64,000 nucleotides of DNA. Origin: Pseudomonas oryzihabitans (GTDB taxonomy: Bacteria > Pseudomonadota > Gammaproteobacteria > Pseudomonadales > Pseudomonadaceae). A model generated the notes under the pieces. That model was not told the origin of the DNA and did no database searches. It was given only the letters and a program-made list of their open reading frames with translations. The position numbers were made by a program, and so were the translations under genes. Location: positions 3,890,001-3,954,000 of the forward strand of contig NZ_CP102428.1 of assembly GCF_024652905.1 (NCBI RefSeq), read 5' to 3'. Below, one piece after another: positions 28,330-38,510 of this stretch (its first letter is position 1; every line of letters begins with the position of its first letter).

Positions 28330-29097
28330 CTAGGTCCAGCCTTCCAGACGCATGGTCGCCCGCACCAGCCGCTGCTCTTCCTGCTCGATCTCGCGCAGAC
28401 TGTCCCTCACGCTGTGGATATGCTCGCGGGCGGCGGCATGTGCTTCGTCGGGCAGGCGTCCACTCACCGCGGCATAGAGGCGGGCGTGCTGGGCATCGAT
28501 CTCGCGGCGTTGCGGCGGGCGATGGTAGAGATTGGCGATGCAGGCGAATACCGAGCCCAGCAGCAACTCGTTGAGCGACTGCAGGGTGTGCACCAGCACC
28601 GGATTGTGCGAGGCCTCGCTGATCGCCAGATGGAAGGCGTGGTCGAGGCGGGCATGGGTTTCCGCCGGCAGGCTGGCCGGATCCTGGCAGGCGGCGCAGA
28701 GCTCCTCGTAGCGCCGCCCGATTAGTACCAGGTCGGCGGTGGTGGCGCGCAGCGCGGCCAGGCGCGCGGCTTCGCCCTCCAACAGGGCGCGTACCTCCAG
28801 CAGATCGTAGAGGGTACGCGGCTGGCTGCTGAACAGGTGCAGCAGGGGATTCTCCGCCGCCGGCGCCGCCAGGCGGGCGACGAAGCTGCCCTGGCCGTGG
28901 CGCGTTTCTATGATGCCGCGGGCGCGCAGCAGGCCCAGGCCTTCGCGCAGGGCGGTCCGGGAGACACCGAGCTTGTCGCACAGGCGCCGCTCGGACGGCA
29001 GCGGCTGGCCGACCTTGAGCACCCCGTCCACCACCAGACGTTCGATCTGCTGACTGACGTTCTCGGCGACGGGAAGGCGGGGGGCGGGTGCAGACAT
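28330..29097 (-). CDS. glcC: GlcC, GntR/FadR-type regulator of glycolate genes
   Basis: A 255-aa regulator. The N-terminal winged HTH (QQIERLVVDGVLKVGQPLPSERRLCDKLGVSRTALREGL) is followed by an FCD effector domain with metal-binding His residues (ARLDHAFHLAISEASHNP and AAAREHIHSV). The start at 29097 has AGGAA 6 nt upstream; a longer frame to 29163 would cover the operator and lacks an RBS. It is divergent from glcDEFG. A 12-bp motif shared by both promoter sides (29109 and 29209) is the likely binding site. GlcC-type proteins respond to glycolate; the close relative LldR uses lactate, but the glcDEFG context favours GlcC. Confidence 0.87.
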   Translation of the reverse strand: MSAPAPRLPVAENVSQQIERLVVDGVLKVGQPLPSERRLCDKLGVSRTALREGLGLLRARGIIETRHGQGSFVARLAAPAAENPLLHLFSSQPRTLYDLLEVRALLEGEAARLAALRATTADLVLIGRRYEELCAACQDPASLPAETHARLDHAFHLAISEASHNPVLVHTLQSLNELLLGSVFACIANLYHRPPQRREIDAQHARLYAAVSGRLPDEAHAAAREHIHSVRDSLREIEQEEQRLVRATMRLEGWT

Positions 29098-29108
29098 GGA
29101 TGTTCCTG

Positions 29109-29120
29109 CTGGTATGACCA
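29109..29120. promoter_or_regulatory. GlcC operator-like site 1 (glcC side)
   Basis: CTGGTATGACCA, part of an imperfect palindrome of the TGGT-n3-ACCA FadR-subfamily type. It lies 12 nt upstream of the glcC start, just ahead of its RBS. The same 12 bases recur exactly 100 bp away at 29209. Confidence 0.6.
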
Positions 29121-29208
29121 CGAGATTCAGCTCTAGTGAGCCACCGGCCGGGTTCGCCGTCAAGCAGGCTGAAAGCGGGTAATCCTTTGGTCGAAGAGTA
29201 TGAAAAAA

Positions 29209-29220
29209 CTGGTATGACCA
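29209..29220. promoter_or_regulatory. GlcC operator-like site 2 (glcD side)
   Basis: CTGGTATGACCA within ACTGGTATGACCAGT, a near-perfect 15-bp palindrome. It lies 84 nt upstream of the glcD ATG. It is an exact copy of the site at 29109, as expected for autoregulation plus operon control in a divergent promoter. Confidence 0.65.
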
Positions 29221-29304
29221 GTGGTTTGGGCGATGGACTCGCCGTCAAGTCTCGGGGTACAACGAAGCCTTTCCAGCCAGAACAACAACAATGGCGGTTA
29301 CCCG

Positions 29305-30804
29305 ATGAGCCTGGTCTACGACGAACGTCTCGACGGCGCCTTGCCCCGCCCGGACAAGGCGCAACTGCTGCAGCGGTTGCGCGCTGCGCTGCCCGAGCAC
29401 TGCCTGCTGCACGACAGGGAAGACCTCAAGCCCTACGAATGCGACGGCCTGGCGGCCTATCGCACCACGCCACTGCTGGTGGTGCTGCCGGAAACGGTGG
29501 AGCAGGTGCAGGCGACCCTGCGTCTCTGCCATGAGCTGAACGTGCCCCTGGTGGCGCGCGGTGCCGGCACCGGGCTTTCCGGCGGCGCCCTGCCACTGGA
29601 GCAAGGCGTGCTGCTGGTGATGGCGCGCTTCAATCGCATCCTCGACGTGGACCCCGATGGCCGCCGTGCCCGGGTCCAGCCTGGAGTGCGCAACCTGGCC
29701 ATCTCCCAGGCCGCGGCACCCCACGACCTCTACTACGCCCCCGATCCCTCGTCGCAGATCGCCTGCTCCATCGGCGGCAACGTGGCCGAGAACGCCGGTG
29801 GCGTGCACTGCCTGAAATACGGCCTGACCGTGCACAACGTGCTGGCGGTGGAGATCGTCACCCTGGAGGGCGAACGCCTGACCCTGGGCAGCGCTGCCCT
29901 GGACAGCCCCGGCTTCGACCTGCTGGCGCTGTTCACCGGCTCCGAGGGCCTGCTCGGCGTCGTGGTGGAGGTGACCGTCAAGCTGCTGCCCAAGCCGCCC
30001 TGTGCCCGGGTGGTGATGGCCAGCTTCGCCGACATCGAGCGTGCCGGCGCCGCGGTGGCCGACATCATCGCCGCCGGCATCATCCCCGGTGGGCTGGAGA
30101 TGATGGACAACCTGACCCTGAGAGCCGCCGAGGACTTCATCCACGCCGGCTACCCGGTGGACGCCGCGGCCATCCTGCTCTGCGAGCTGGACGGGGTGGA
30201 AGCCGACGTGGCCGCCGACATCGAGCGCGTCAGCAGCCTGCTGGCGGCCGCCGGTGCCACCGAGATCCGCCTGGCCCGCGACGAGGCCGAGCGGCAGAAA
30301 TTCTGGGCCGGGCGCAAGAATGCCTTTCCCGCGGTGGGGCGGCTGTCGCCCGACTACTACTGCATGGACGGCACCATCCCACGCCGCGCCCTGCCCGAGG
30401 TGCTGCGCGGCATCGAGGCGCTGTCCGCGGAATACGGCCTGGCGGTGGGCAACGTCTTCCACGCTGGCGACGGCAACCTGCATCCGCTGATCCTCTTCGA
30501 TGCCAACCGGCCCGGCGAATTGGAGCAGGCCGAGGCCCTGGGCGGGCGCATTCTCGACCTCTGCGTGGCGGTGGGCGGCACCATCACCGGCGAACACGGG
30601 GTGGGTCGCGAGAAGATCAACGCCATGTGCACCCAGTTCCAGCCGGGCGAGCTGACCTTCTTCCATGCGGTGAAGGCGGCCTTCGACGCCCCCGGGCTGC
30701 TCAATCCCGGCAAGAACGTGCCGACCCTGCACCGCTGCGCCGAATTCGGTGGCCTGCACGTGCATCACGGCCAGTTGCCCCACCCCGAACTGGAGCGTTT
30801 CTGA
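29305..30804 (+). CDS. glcD: GlcD, glycolate oxidase FAD-binding subunit
   Basis: A 499-aa FAD flavoprotein, the E. coli GlcD length, that oxidises glycolate to glyoxylate with GlcE and GlcF. The PCMH-type FAD domain has VPLVARGAGTGLSGGALP (~90-107) and DPSSQIACSIGGNVAENAGG. The C terminus has GEHGVGREKI, the conserved FAD-oxidase C motif. The ATG at 29305 gives the family start; an upstream in-frame GTG at 29221 overlaps the operator region and is unlikely. The stop overlaps the glcE ATG by one base. Confidence 0.94.
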   Translation: MSLVYDERLDGALPRPDKAQLLQRLRAALPEHCLLHDREDLKPYECDGLAAYRTTPLLVVLPETVEQVQATLRLCHELNVPLVARGAGTGLSGGALPLEQGVLLVMARFNRILDVDPDGRRARVQPGVRNLAISQAAAPHDLYYAPDPSSQIACSIGGNVAENAGGVHCLKYGLTVHNVLAVEIVTLEGERLTLGSAALDSPGFDLLALFTGSEGLLGVVVEVTVKLLPKPPCARVVMASFADIERAGAAVADIIAAGIIPGGLEMMDNLTLRAAEDFIHAGYPVDAAAILLCELDGVEADVAADIERVSSLLAAAGATEIRLARDEAERQKFWAGRKNAFPAVGRLSPDYYCMDGTIPRRALPEVLRGIEALSAEYGLAVGNVFHAGDGNLHPLILFDANRPGELEQAEALGGRILDLCVAVGGTITGEHGVGREKINAMCTQFQPGELTFFHAVKAAFDAPGLLNPGKNVPTLHRCAEFGGLHVHHGQLPHPELERF

Positions 30805-31850
30805 TGGACAGCCTGGAACTGCTCCTCGATCAGGTCCGAGAGGCCCTGGTCCGTCGCCAGCCGCTGCGCATCCATGGCGGCGATACCAAGGCTCATCTGG
30901 GTCGTCCGGTGGACGGCGAGCCGCTGGACGTCAGCGGCCATCGCGGTCTGGTGCACTACGACCCCACCGAGCTGGTGGCCACGGTGCGCACCGGCACGCC
31001 GCTGGCCGAACTCAATGCCGCCCTGGCCGAGCAAGGCCAGATGCTGCCTTGCGAACCGCCGCAACTGGGGGAGGGCGCCACGGTCGGCGGCACCCTGGCC
31101 TGCGGCCTCTCCGGTCCGCGCCGGCCCTGGGCCGGCAGTCTGAGGGACTTCGTCCTGGGCACGCGGTTGATCACTGGCACTGGCGAACACCTGAGATTTG
31201 GCGGCGAGGTGATGAAGAACGTTGCCGGCTACGACGTCTCTCGCCTGCTGGCCGGCAGCCAGGGTTGCCTGGGGGTGGTCACCGAGGTGTCCTTCAAGGT
31301 CCTGCCCAGGCCGCGCTGCACCCAGAGCCTGAGTCTGGAACTGGACGCCGAACGCGCCCTGCAGCGCCTCGCCGTCTGGGGTCGCGAAGCCCTGCCGATC
31401 TCGGCGGCCTGTCATGACGGCCAGCGGCTGCAGCTGCGCCTGGAGGGCGGCGAGGGCTCGGTGCGCTCGGCCGTCGATCGCCTGGGCGGTGAAGCCCTGG
31501 GCGAGGCCTTCTGGGACGAGCTCAACGAACAGCGGCTGGCCTTCTTCGACGACCCCAGGCCGCTGTGGCGGCTGTCGGTACCGGTCAATACCCCGCTGCT
31601 GGAGCTGCCCGGCAGCCTCTTGCTGGACTGGGGCGGTGCCCAGTACTGGCTCAAGAGCGATGCCCCGGCCACGGTCCTGCGCGAGATCGCCGAGCGCGCC
31701 GGTGGTCATGCCCTCTGCTATGCGCCGGACGCCGAGCGTGAGGCCCAGCATCCGCTGCCCGCCGCGCTGCTGGACTACCACCGCCGCCTCAAGGCCCGCC
31801 TGGACCCCCAGGGGATCTTCAATCCGGGTCGGCTGTACGCCGGGCTCTAA
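30804..31850 (+). CDS. glcE: GlcE, glycolate oxidase FAD-binding subunit
   Basis: A 348-aa flavoprotein subunit (E. coli GlcE ~350). FAD-binding blocks visible are EGATVGGTLACGLSGPRRP and VMKNVAGYDVSRLLAGSQGCLGVVTE. It starts within the glcD stop (TGATG), so it is translationally coupled, and ends 11 nt before glcF. It is required with GlcD and GlcF for glycolate oxidase activity in E. coli. Confidence 0.93.
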   Translation: MDSLELLLDQVREALVRRQPLRIHGGDTKAHLGRPVDGEPLDVSGHRGLVHYDPTELVATVRTGTPLAELNAALAEQGQMLPCEPPQLGEGATVGGTLACGLSGPRRPWAGSLRDFVLGTRLITGTGEHLRFGGEVMKNVAGYDVSRLLAGSQGCLGVVTEVSFKVLPRPRCTQSLSLELDAERALQRLAVWGREALPISAACHDGQRLQLRLEGGEGSVRSAVDRLGGEALGEAFWDELNEQRLAFFDDPRPLWRLSVPVNTPLLELPGSLLLDWGGAQYWLKSDAPATVLREIAERAGGHALCYAPDAEREAQHPLPAALLDYHRRLKARLDPQGIFNPGRLYAGL

Positions 31851-31861
31851 GGGAGCGACCT

Positions 31862-33094
31862 ATGCAAACCAATCTGAGTCCTGCCGCCCGCGAATTGCCC
31901 CGCGCCGCCGATGCCGAGCGGGTGCTGCGCAGCTGCGTGCATTGCGGCTTCTGCAACGCCACCTGCCCGACCTACCAGCTGCTCGGCGACGAGCTGGACG
32001 GGCCCCGCGGGCGCATCTACCTGATCAAGGGCATGCTCGAAGGCGGCGAGGTCAGCGAAAAGACCCGCGAGCATCTCGACCGCTGCCTGACCTGCCGCAA
32101 TTGCGAGACCACCTGTCCGTCGGGCGTCTCCTACCACGAATTGCTCGACATCGGCCGCGCCGAGGTGGAACGTCGGGTGCCGCGGCCACTAGGCCAGCGC
32201 CTGCTGCGTGCCGGACTGCGCCAGGTGCTGCCGCAGCCACGGCTGTTCGGGGTGCTGCTGAAAGGCGGCCAGACCCTCAAGCCGCTGTTGCCGGCCAGCG
32301 TCCAGGCCAAGCTGCCAGCGCGCATCGCCGCCCCGGGTGTGCGCCCGGCACCGCGCCATGCCCGGCGCATGCTGATCCTCGAAGGCTGCGTGCAGCCAGG
32401 GCTGTCGCCCAATACCAATGCCGCCACCGCGCGGGTGCTGGATCGCCTCGGCATCAGCCTGGACGCCGCGCCCCGCGCCGGGTGCTGCGGCGCGGTGGAC
32501 TATCACCTCAATGCCCAGGAGGCTGGCCTCGATCGTGCCCGGCGCAATATCGACGCCTGGTGGCCGGCCTTGCAGGGCGGCGCCGAGGCCATCATCCAGA
32601 CCGCCAGCGGCTGCGGCGCCTTCGTCAAGGAGTACGCCAGCCTGCTCAAGGACGACCCGGCCTATGCCGCCAAGGCCCGCGAGGTCTCGGCGCGCACCCG
32701 CGACCTGGTGGAGGTGCTGCGCGAGCTCCCGCTGGAAGAGCTGCGGCTGAAGGACACGCCGCGGCTGGCCTTCCACTGCCCCTGCACCCTGCAGCACGCC
32801 CAGCGCCTCGGCGGCGCCGTGGAGGGCGTCCTGCAGCGCCTCGGCTTTCCGCTGGCGCCGGTGCCGGACGGTCACCTCTGCTGCGGTTCGGCCGGCACCT
32901 ATTCGCTGACCCAGCCGGACTTGTCGCGGCGGCTGCGTGACGCCAAGCTCGATGCCCTGGAAAGTGGTCACCCCGAGGTGATCGCCACCGCCAACATCGG
33001 TTGCCAGAGCCATCTCGACGGCGCTGGGAGAACTCCCGTGCGCCACTGGATCGAAATCCTCGACGCGGCCCTGGCCGCTCCGACTCAACCCTGA
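31862..33094 (+). CDS. glcF: GlcF, glycolate oxidase iron-sulfur subunit
   Basis: A 410-aa membrane-associated electron-transfer subunit. Two ferredoxin-type [4Fe-4S] motifs are visible: Cys25/28/31/35 in CVHCGFCNATCP and Cys75/78/81/85 in CLTCRNCETTCP. Two CCG domains follow (AGCCGAVDYH and LCCGSAGTYS) that bind a further cofactor in this family. GGGAG precedes the ATG. It passes electrons from GlcDE to the quinone pool. Confidence 0.94.
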   Translation: MQTNLSPAARELPRAADAERVLRSCVHCGFCNATCPTYQLLGDELDGPRGRIYLIKGMLEGGEVSEKTREHLDRCLTCRNCETTCPSGVSYHELLDIGRAEVERRVPRPLGQRLLRAGLRQVLPQPRLFGVLLKGGQTLKPLLPASVQAKLPARIAAPGVRPAPRHARRMLILEGCVQPGLSPNTNAATARVLDRLGISLDAAPRAGCCGAVDYHLNAQEAGLDRARRNIDAWWPALQGGAEAIIQTASGCGAFVKEYASLLKDDPAYAAKAREVSARTRDLVEVLRELPLEELRLKDTPRLAFHCPCTLQHAQRLGGAVEGVLQRLGFPLAPVPDGHLCCGSAGTYSLTQPDLSRRLRDAKLDALESGHPEVIATANIGCQSHLDGAGRTPVRHWIEILDAALAAPTQP

Positions 33095-33108
33095 ACCCTG
33101 GAGGCCCC

Positions 33109-33513
33109 ATGAAGACCAAAGCCGTGCTCACCCTTGCCGAGATCGACACCCTGCTGGCCGCCGGGCGCGCCGAAGCCGAGCGCCAGGGCTGGGCCGTGTG
33201 CATCGCCGTGGCCGACGACGGCGGCCATCCGCTGGCGCTGTTGCGCCTCGACGGCGCCGCGCCCAACAGCGCCTACATCGCTCCGGAAAAGGCCCGCAGC
33301 GCCGCCCTGGCGCGCAAGGAGTCCAAGGTGCTGGAGGAGATGATCAACAACGGCCGCACCGCCTTTCTCAGCGCGCCGCTGATGCAGGGCATGCTCGAAG
33401 GCGGGGTGCCCATCCTGGTGGACGGCCAGGTGGTGGGCGCGGTCGGCGTCTCCGGCGTCAAGGCGCCGGAAGATGCGCAGGTCGCCAAGGCCGCCATCGC
33501 CGCCCTCGGCTGA
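33109..33513 (+). CDS. glcG: GlcG, haem-degrading/HbpS-like accessory protein
   Basis: A 134-aa protein of the GlcG/HbpS (DUF336) family, the same length as E. coli GlcG. Typical blocks are AVADDGGHPLALLRLDGA, ARSAALARKES and GGVPILVDGQVVGAVGVSG. Its role in glycolate metabolism is not defined; HbpS relatives bind haem. The ATG at 33109 has GGAGG upstream; an earlier in-frame start at 33001 overlaps glcF. A family 1 repeat follows immediately and separates it from glcB. Confidence 0.9.
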   Translation: MKTKAVLTLAEIDTLLAAGRAEAERQGWAVCIAVADDGGHPLALLRLDGAAPNSAYIAPEKARSAALARKESKVLEEMINNGRTAFLSAPLMQGMLEGGVPILVDGQVVGAVGVSGVKAPEDAQVAKAAIAALG

Positions 33514-33514
33514 T

Positions 33515-33652
33515 CGCCTGCCCACGATCTGCTGCACGTCGGCCAGGCTGTGTTGAAAACCGCCTCGGAATGCTCATTTACCTTTCGTAAACTCCGCTTC
33601 CTCGGCTGTTTTCGCCTTGCCTGGCTCTAGCTCGCGAGATCGTGGACAGGCT
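33515..33652. repeat. Long palindromic repeat, family 1 copy 3, inside glc operon (~138 bp)
   Basis: The ends GCCTGCCCACGATCT and AGATCGTGGACAGGC are near-perfect inverted repeats. The core TGCTCATTTACCTTTCGTAA, then ACTCCGCTTCCTC and CTGGCTCTAGCTCGCGAGAT, matches the reverse complement of copy 1. It fills most of the 173-nt gap between glcG and glcB and ends 35 nt before the glcB ATG, so it would be present in any glcG-glcB transcript. Confidence 0.85.
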
Positions 33653-33686
33653 TCCATTTAATTTTCATGTCTCAAGGAAAGCCATC

Positions 33687-35861
33687 ATGACCGACCGCAC
33701 TACCCTGGGCCGCCTGCAGGTGGCCACCGAGCTGCAGCGCTTCATCGACGAGGAAGTACTGCCCGGCACCGGCCTCGACACCGCCGCCTTCTGGTCGGGC
33801 GTGGACAAGCTGGTGCACGAGCTGGCACCGCGCAATCGGGAACTGCTGGCCGAGCGTGATCGCCTGCAGGTGGAACTGGACAACTGGCACAGCGCCCATC
33901 CCGGTCCGGTCACCGATCTGTCCGCCTACCAGAGCTTTCTGGAAAGCATCGGCTATCTGCAGCCGGTGCCCGGTCAGGTGCAGGCCTCGACCTCCGGCGT
34001 CGATCGTGAGATCGCCGAGCAGGCCGGTCCGCAGCTGGTGGTGCCGGTGCTCAACGCCCGCTACGCCCTGAACGCCGCCAATGCCCGCTGGGGCTCGCTG
34101 TATGACGCCCTCTACGGTACCGACGCCCTGCCCGAGACCGATGGCGCCGAGCGCGGCAAGGGCTACAACCCCGCCCGCGGCGCCAAGGTGGTGGCCTTCG
34201 CCCGCCAGGTGCTGGACGGCGTGGCCCCCCTGGCCGGCGGTTCGCACCGGGACGCTACCGCCTACCGGGTGCAGGACGGTCGCCTGGTGGTGGACCTCAA
34301 GAGCGGCACCAGCGAACTGGCCGATCCGGCGGCCTTCGTCGGCTACCAGGGCGACGCCGCCGCGCCGTCCGCGGTGCTCTTGCGCCATAACGGCCTGCAC
34401 CTGGAGATCCAGATCGACCGCGACAGCGCCATCGGCAAGACCGACGCCGCCGGGGTCAAGGATCTGCTCATGGAAGCCGCGGTCAGCACCATCATGGACC
34501 TGGAGGATTCCATCGCCGCGGTGGACGCCGCCGACAAGGTGCTGGCCTATCGCAACTGGCTGGGCCTGATGAAGGGCGATCTGGCAGAAGAAGTAAGCAA
34601 GGCTGGCGAGACCTTTACCCGCCGCCTCAACCCCGACCGCGAGTACCAGGGCGCCGACGGTCAGCCACTGACCCTGCACGGTCGCTCGCTGCTGTTCATC
34701 CGCAACGTCGGCCACCTGATGACCAACCCGGCAGTGCTGCTGGAAGACGGTCGCGAGATCCCCGAAGGCATCCTCGATGCCCTGGTCACCGTGACCATCG
34801 CGATGCACGACCTCAAGCGCCAGGGCAACTCGCGCAGCGGCTCGGTGTACATCGTCAAACCCAAGATGCACGGCCCGGCCGAGGTGGCCTTCGCCGTGCA
34901 GCTGTTCGACCGCGTCGAGGTCCTGCTGGGGCTGCCGGCCAACACCGTCAAGCTGGGCATCATGGACGAGGAGCGCCGCACCAGCGTCAACCTCAAGGCC
35001 TGCATCGCCGCCGCCGCCGCGCGGGTGGCCTTCATCAACACCGGCTTCCTCGACCGCACCGGTGACGAGATGCACACCGCCATGCTGGCCGGGCCCATGC
35101 TGCGCAAGGGCGACATGAAGACCTCGAAGTGGATCACCGCCTACGAGCGCAACAACGTGCTGGTGGGCCTGGCCTGCGGTCTGCGCGGCAAGGCGCAGAT
35201 CGGCAAGGGCATGTGGGCCATGCCCGACCTGATGGCCGCTATGCTGGAACAGAAGATCGGTCATCCCAAGGCCGGCGCCAATACCGCCTGGGTACCGTCG
35301 CCCACCGCCGCCGTGCTGCACGCCCTGCATTACCACCAGGTCAACGTCCAGCAGGTGCAGCAGGAGCTGGAACGCAGCGACGTCGACGCCGCCCGTGGCG
35401 AATTGCTCGCCGGGCTGCTCAGCGTGCCGGTGGCCGAGTCGCCGGACTGGTCCGCCGAAGCCATCCAGCAGGAACTGGACAACAACTGCCAGGGCATCCT
35501 CGGTTACGTGGTGCGCTGGGTCGACCAGGGCGTGGGCTGCTCCAAGGTGCCCGACATCCATGACGTCGGCCTGATGGAAGACCGCGCCACCCTGCGCATC
35601 TCCAGCCAGCACATCGCCAACTGGCTGCACCACGGCGTGGTCAGCGCCGAACAGGTGGACGAGACGCTGCAGCGCATGGCCAAGGTGGTGGACGGCCAGA
35701 ACGCCGGCGACGCGCTCTACGAACCCATGGCCGGCCACTTCGACAGCTCCTACGCCTATCGCGCCGCCCGTGACCTCATCTTCAAGGGTCGCGAACAGCC
35801 CAGCGGCTACACCGAGCCGCTGCTGCACGCCTGGCGGTTGAAGAAGAAAGCCGGGGTCTGA
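33687..35861 (+). CDS. glcB: GlcB, malate synthase G
   Basis: A 724-aa monomeric cytosolic enzyme that condenses glyoxylate with acetyl-CoA to malate, consuming the product of GlcDEF (E. coli GlcB is 723 aa). Visible blocks include [21 protein letters not shown] (metal/acid site region), [45 protein letters not shown] and [23 protein letters not shown] precedes the ATG at 33687. An earlier ATG at 33642 is inside the repeat and rejected. Transcription may come from the glc operon across the repeat or from a promoter of its own. Confidence 0.95.
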   Translation: MTDRTTLGRLQVATELQRFIDEEVLPGTGLDTAAFWSGVDKLVHELAPRNRELLAERDRLQVELDNWHSAHPGPVTDLSAYQSFLESIGYLQPVPGQVQASTSGVDREIAEQAGPQLVVPVLNARYALNAANARWGSLYDALYGTDALPETDGAERGKGYNPARGAKVVAFARQVLDGVAPLAGGSHRDATAYRVQDGRLVVDLKSGTSELADPAAFVGYQGDAAAPSAVLLRHNGLHLEIQIDRDSAIGKTDAAGVKDLLMEAAVSTIMDLEDSIAAVDAADKVLAYRNWLGLMKGDLAEEVSKAGETFTRRLNPDREYQGADGQPLTLHGRSLLFIRNVGHLMTNPAVLLEDGREIPEGILDALVTVTIAMHDLKRQGNSRSGSVYIVKPKMHGPAEVAFAVQLFDRVEVLLGLPANTVKLGIMDEERRTSVNLKACIAAAAARVAFINTGFLDRTGDEMHTAMLAGPMLRKGDMKTSKWITAYERNNVLVGLACGLRGKAQIGKGMWAMPDLMAAMLEQKIGHPKAGANTAWVPSPTAAVLHALHYHQVNVQQVQQELERSDVDAARGELLAGLLSVPVAESPDWSAEAIQQELDNNCQGILGYVVRWVDQGVGCSKVPDIHDVGLMEDRATLRISSQHIANWLHHGVVSAEQVDETLQRMAKVVDGQNAGDALYEPMAGHFDSSYAYRAARDLIFKGREQPSGYTEPLLHAWRLKKKAGV

Positions 35862-35871
35862 TCCGGCTAGG

Positions 35872-35898
35872 GCTCCCGTCCGGCGCGGGCGGGAGCCG
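35872..35898 (+). terminator. GC-rich hairpin after glcB, possible terminator
   Basis: GGCTCCCG and CGGGAGCC form an 8-bp stem around an 11-nt loop, 11 nt after the glcB stop. There is no T run, so it may be only a transcript-end stabiliser. Confidence 0.4.
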
Positions 35899-36015
35899 CT
35901 TCTGCAGGGAGCGCTGCCGGTGGTCCTCCGACCACCGCCTCTTCCCTTGCCACTGGCGAATTTTTATACTATCGGGTCCCCCGTTCCCGGGATCATCATC
36001 GCCACGAGGAAGACC

Positions 36016-36288
36016 ATGGCCCGCGTTACTGTCGAAGACTGCCTGGACAACGTAGACAACCGATTCGAGCTGGTCATGCTCGCCACCAAGCGCTCGCGCC
36101 AGCTGGCCACCGGCGGCAAGGAGCCCAAGGTACCGTGGGATAACGACAAGCCCACCGTCGTCGCCCTGCGCGAGATCGCCGAAGGCCTGGTCGACGAGGA
36201 AGTCATCCGTCTGGACGACATCGTCGAAGAAGAGCCGCTGTTCGCCGCCTTCGAAGTCAACGAAGAAGCGGACGGCGAGGCCCTCTAA
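36016..36288 (+). CDS. rpoZ: RpoZ, RNA polymerase omega subunit
   Basis: A 90-aa omega subunit that helps fold and assemble RNA polymerase beta prime. The start [30 protein letters not shown] is the family N terminus, and [15 protein letters not shown] is also conserved. The C-terminal tail is acidic. CGAGGAAG lies upstream of the ATG at 36016, and an in-frame extension back to 35920 is rejected. TATACT at 35965-35970 is a good -10 candidate, but the -35 is weak. spoT begins 3 nt after the stop, the standard rpoZ-spoT pair. Confidence 0.96.
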   Translation: MARVTVEDCLDNVDNRFELVMLATKRSRQLATGGKEPKVPWDNDKPTVVALREIAEGLVDEEVIRLDDIVEEEPLFAAFEVNEEADGEAL

Positions 36289-36291
36289 GCC

Positions 36292-38451
36292 ATGGCCGCC
36301 GAGCCTGCCTATGGTGACGTCCCCCCGACCGGCATCGACCTGCTGGCCGAGCGACTGGCGGACTACCTGACCCCCGACCAGGTCAATCTGGTCCGGCGGG
36401 CCTATTACTACGCCGAGCAGGCTCACGATGGGCAGCGCCGCCGTAGCGGCGAGCCCTATGTCACCCATCCGCTGGCCGTCGCCAACATCCTCGCCGACAT
36501 GCACATGGACCATCAGAGTCTGATGGCGGCCATGCTGCACGACGTGATCGAGGACACCGGCATCGCCAAGGAAGCCCTCGCCGGCCAGTTCGGCGAGACG
36601 GTGGCGGAGCTGGTGGACGGGGTCAGCAAGTTGACCCAGATGAAGTTCGAGACCAAGGCCGAGGCCCAGGCGGAGAACTTCCAGAAGATGACCATGGCGA
36701 TGTCCAAGGACATCCGCGTCATCCTGGTCAAGCTGGCCGACCGGCTGCACAACATGCGCACCCTGGACGCCATGCCGCCGGACAAGAGCCGGCGCATCGC
36801 CAAGGAAACTTTGGAAATCTACGCGCCCATCGCCAACCGGCTGGGCATGCACGATTTCTACGTGGAATTCGAGGACCTGGGTTTTCGCGCCATGCATCCG
36901 ATGCGCGCCGAGCGCATCCAGCGGGCGGTCAAGACCGCGCGGGGCAATCGCCGCGAGATCCTCGGCAAGATCCAGGAATCCCTGGCCAACTGCCTGGCCC
37001 GCGACGGCCTGGACGGCGAGGTGGTCGGCCGTGAAAAGCACCTGCACAGCATCTACCAGAAGATGCGCGGCAAGCGTAAGTCGTTCAACGAAATCATGGA
37101 CGTCTACGGCTTCCGCATCATCGTCGACAAGGTCGACACCTGCTACCGGGTGCTCGGCGCGGTGCACAATCTCTACAAGCCGTTCCCGGGGCGCTTCAAG
37201 GACTACATCGCCATCCCCAAGGCCAACGGCTACCAGTCCCTGCACACCACCCTGTTCGGCATGCACGGCGTGCCCATCGAGATCCAGATCCGCACCCGCG
37301 AGATGGAAGAGATGGCCAACAACGGCATCGCCGCCCATGGCCTGTACAAGGCCGGGGGCGACGAGCCGCGCGCCAGCCACCTGCGCGCGCGCCAGTGGGT
37401 GAAGGGCATCCTCGAGTTGCAGCAACGTGCGGGCAACTCCCTGGAATTCATCGAGAACGTGAAGATCGACCTCTTTCCCGACGAGGTCTACGTCTTCACC
37501 CCCAAGGGTCGCATCATGGAGCTGCCCAAGGGCTCCACGGCCGTGGACTTCGCCTATGCGGTGCACACCGACGTGGGCAACAGCTGCATCGCCTGCCGCA
37601 TCAATCGTCGCCTGGCGCCGCTGTCGCAGCCGTTGGGCAGTGGCGAGACGGTGGAGATCGTCACCGCCCCCGGTGCCCGGCCCAATCCGGCCTGGCTCAA
37701 CTTCGTGGTCACCGGCAAGGCGCGCACCAATATCCGCCATGCGCTCAAGCAGCAGCGTCGCTCCGAGTCCATCAGCCTCGGCGAGCGGCTGCTGAACAAG
37801 GCGCTGTCCGGTTTTGGCACCCAGCTGTCGAAGATCTCGCCGATGCGCATCCTCTCGGTACTCGGCGAGTACAAGGGCGTGGTACTGGAAGACCTGCTCG
37901 AAGAGATCGGCCTGGGCAATCGCATGGCCTATGTGGTGGCGCGGCGCCTGGTGTCCGGCAGCGAGCAGGAAGAGCCGCTGGAACCCCAGGCCAGCACCAC
38001 GCCCCAGGGGCCGCTGGCCATCCGTGGCACCGAAGGCCTGGTGATCAGTTACGCCAAGTGCTGCACGCCGATTCCGGGCGATCCCATCGTCGGCCACCTG
38101 TCGGCCGGCAAGGGTATGGTGATCCACCTGGAAAACTGTAGGAACATCGCCGAATTCCGCCACAACAGCGAAAAATGCATCGTGCTCAACTGGGCCAAGG
38201 ACGTCACCGGCGAATTCAGCGTCGAGTTGCGTGTCCAGCTGGAGCACCAGCGCGGCCTGATCGCCATGCTGGCCAACAACGTCACCGCCGCGGACGCCAA
38301 CGTCGAGAAGATCGGCATGAACGAGCGCGACGGCCGAGTCAGCGTGGTTCAGCTGGTGGTCAGCGTGCGCGACCGTGTCCATCTGGCGCGGGTGATCAAG
38401 AAGCTGCGGACGCTCAAGGGCGTGGCTGGTATCACTCGGGTTCGTAGCTGA
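36292..38451 (+). CDS. spoT: SpoT, bifunctional (p)ppGpp synthetase/hydrolase
   Basis: A 719-aa RSH enzyme controlling the stringent response. The HD hydrolase domain has His59 and His83-Asp84 ([10 protein letters not shown]). The synthetase domain has [18 protein letters not shown] and [21 protein letters not shown], with the RFKD signature of bifunctional enzymes. A TGS domain ([11 protein letters not shown]..) at ~395-460 and a C-terminal ACT domain follow. It is slightly longer than the ~700-aa typical SpoT, mostly through an extended N terminus. It is cotranscribed with rpoZ. Confidence 0.96.
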   Translation: MAAEPAYGDVPPTGIDLLAERLADYLTPDQVNLVRRAYYYAEQAHDGQRRRSGEPYVTHPLAVANILADMHMDHQSLMAAMLHDVIEDTGIAKEALAGQFGETVAELVDGVSKLTQMKFETKAEAQAENFQKMTMAMSKDIRVILVKLADRLHNMRTLDAMPPDKSRRIAKETLEIYAPIANRLGMHDFYVEFEDLGFRAMHPMRAERIQRAVKTARGNRREILGKIQESLANCLARDGLDGEVVGREKHLHSIYQKMRGKRKSFNEIMDVYGFRIIVDKVDTCYRVLGAVHNLYKPFPGRFKDYIAIPKANGYQSLHTTLFGMHGVPIEIQIRTREMEEMANNGIAAHGLYKAGGDEPRASHLRARQWVKGILELQQRAGNSLEFIENVKIDLFPDEVYVFTPKGRIMELPKGSTAVDFAYAVHTDVGNSCIACRINRRLAPLSQPLGSGETVEIVTAPGARPNPAWLNFVVTGKARTNIRHALKQQRRSESISLGERLLNKALSGFGTQLSKISPMRILSVLGEYKGVVLEDLLEEIGLGNRMAYVVARRLVSGSEQEEPLEPQASTTPQGPLAIRGTEGLVISYAKCCTPIPGDPIVGHLSAGKGMVIHLENCRNIAEFRHNSEKCIVLNWAKDVTGEFSVELRVQLEHQRGLIAMLANNVTAADANVEKIGMNERDGRVSVVQLVVSVRDRVHLARVIKKLRTLKGVAGITRVRS

Positions 38452-38510
38452 GGTTGCAGTGGGTCGCCACGGGCTTGCAGAATCGAGCCTTTCCCGCACA
38501 GGAGCGACCC

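Noticed and set aside
29098-29163. 22-residue N-terminal extension of GlcC
   Set aside because: It would cover the operator-like site and has no RBS, whereas the start at 29097 has AGGAA at 6 nt.
35782-38499. 905-codon minus-strand frame opposite rpoZ-spoT
   Set aside because: Both sense genes are unmistakable, and the antisense product lacks any known motif.
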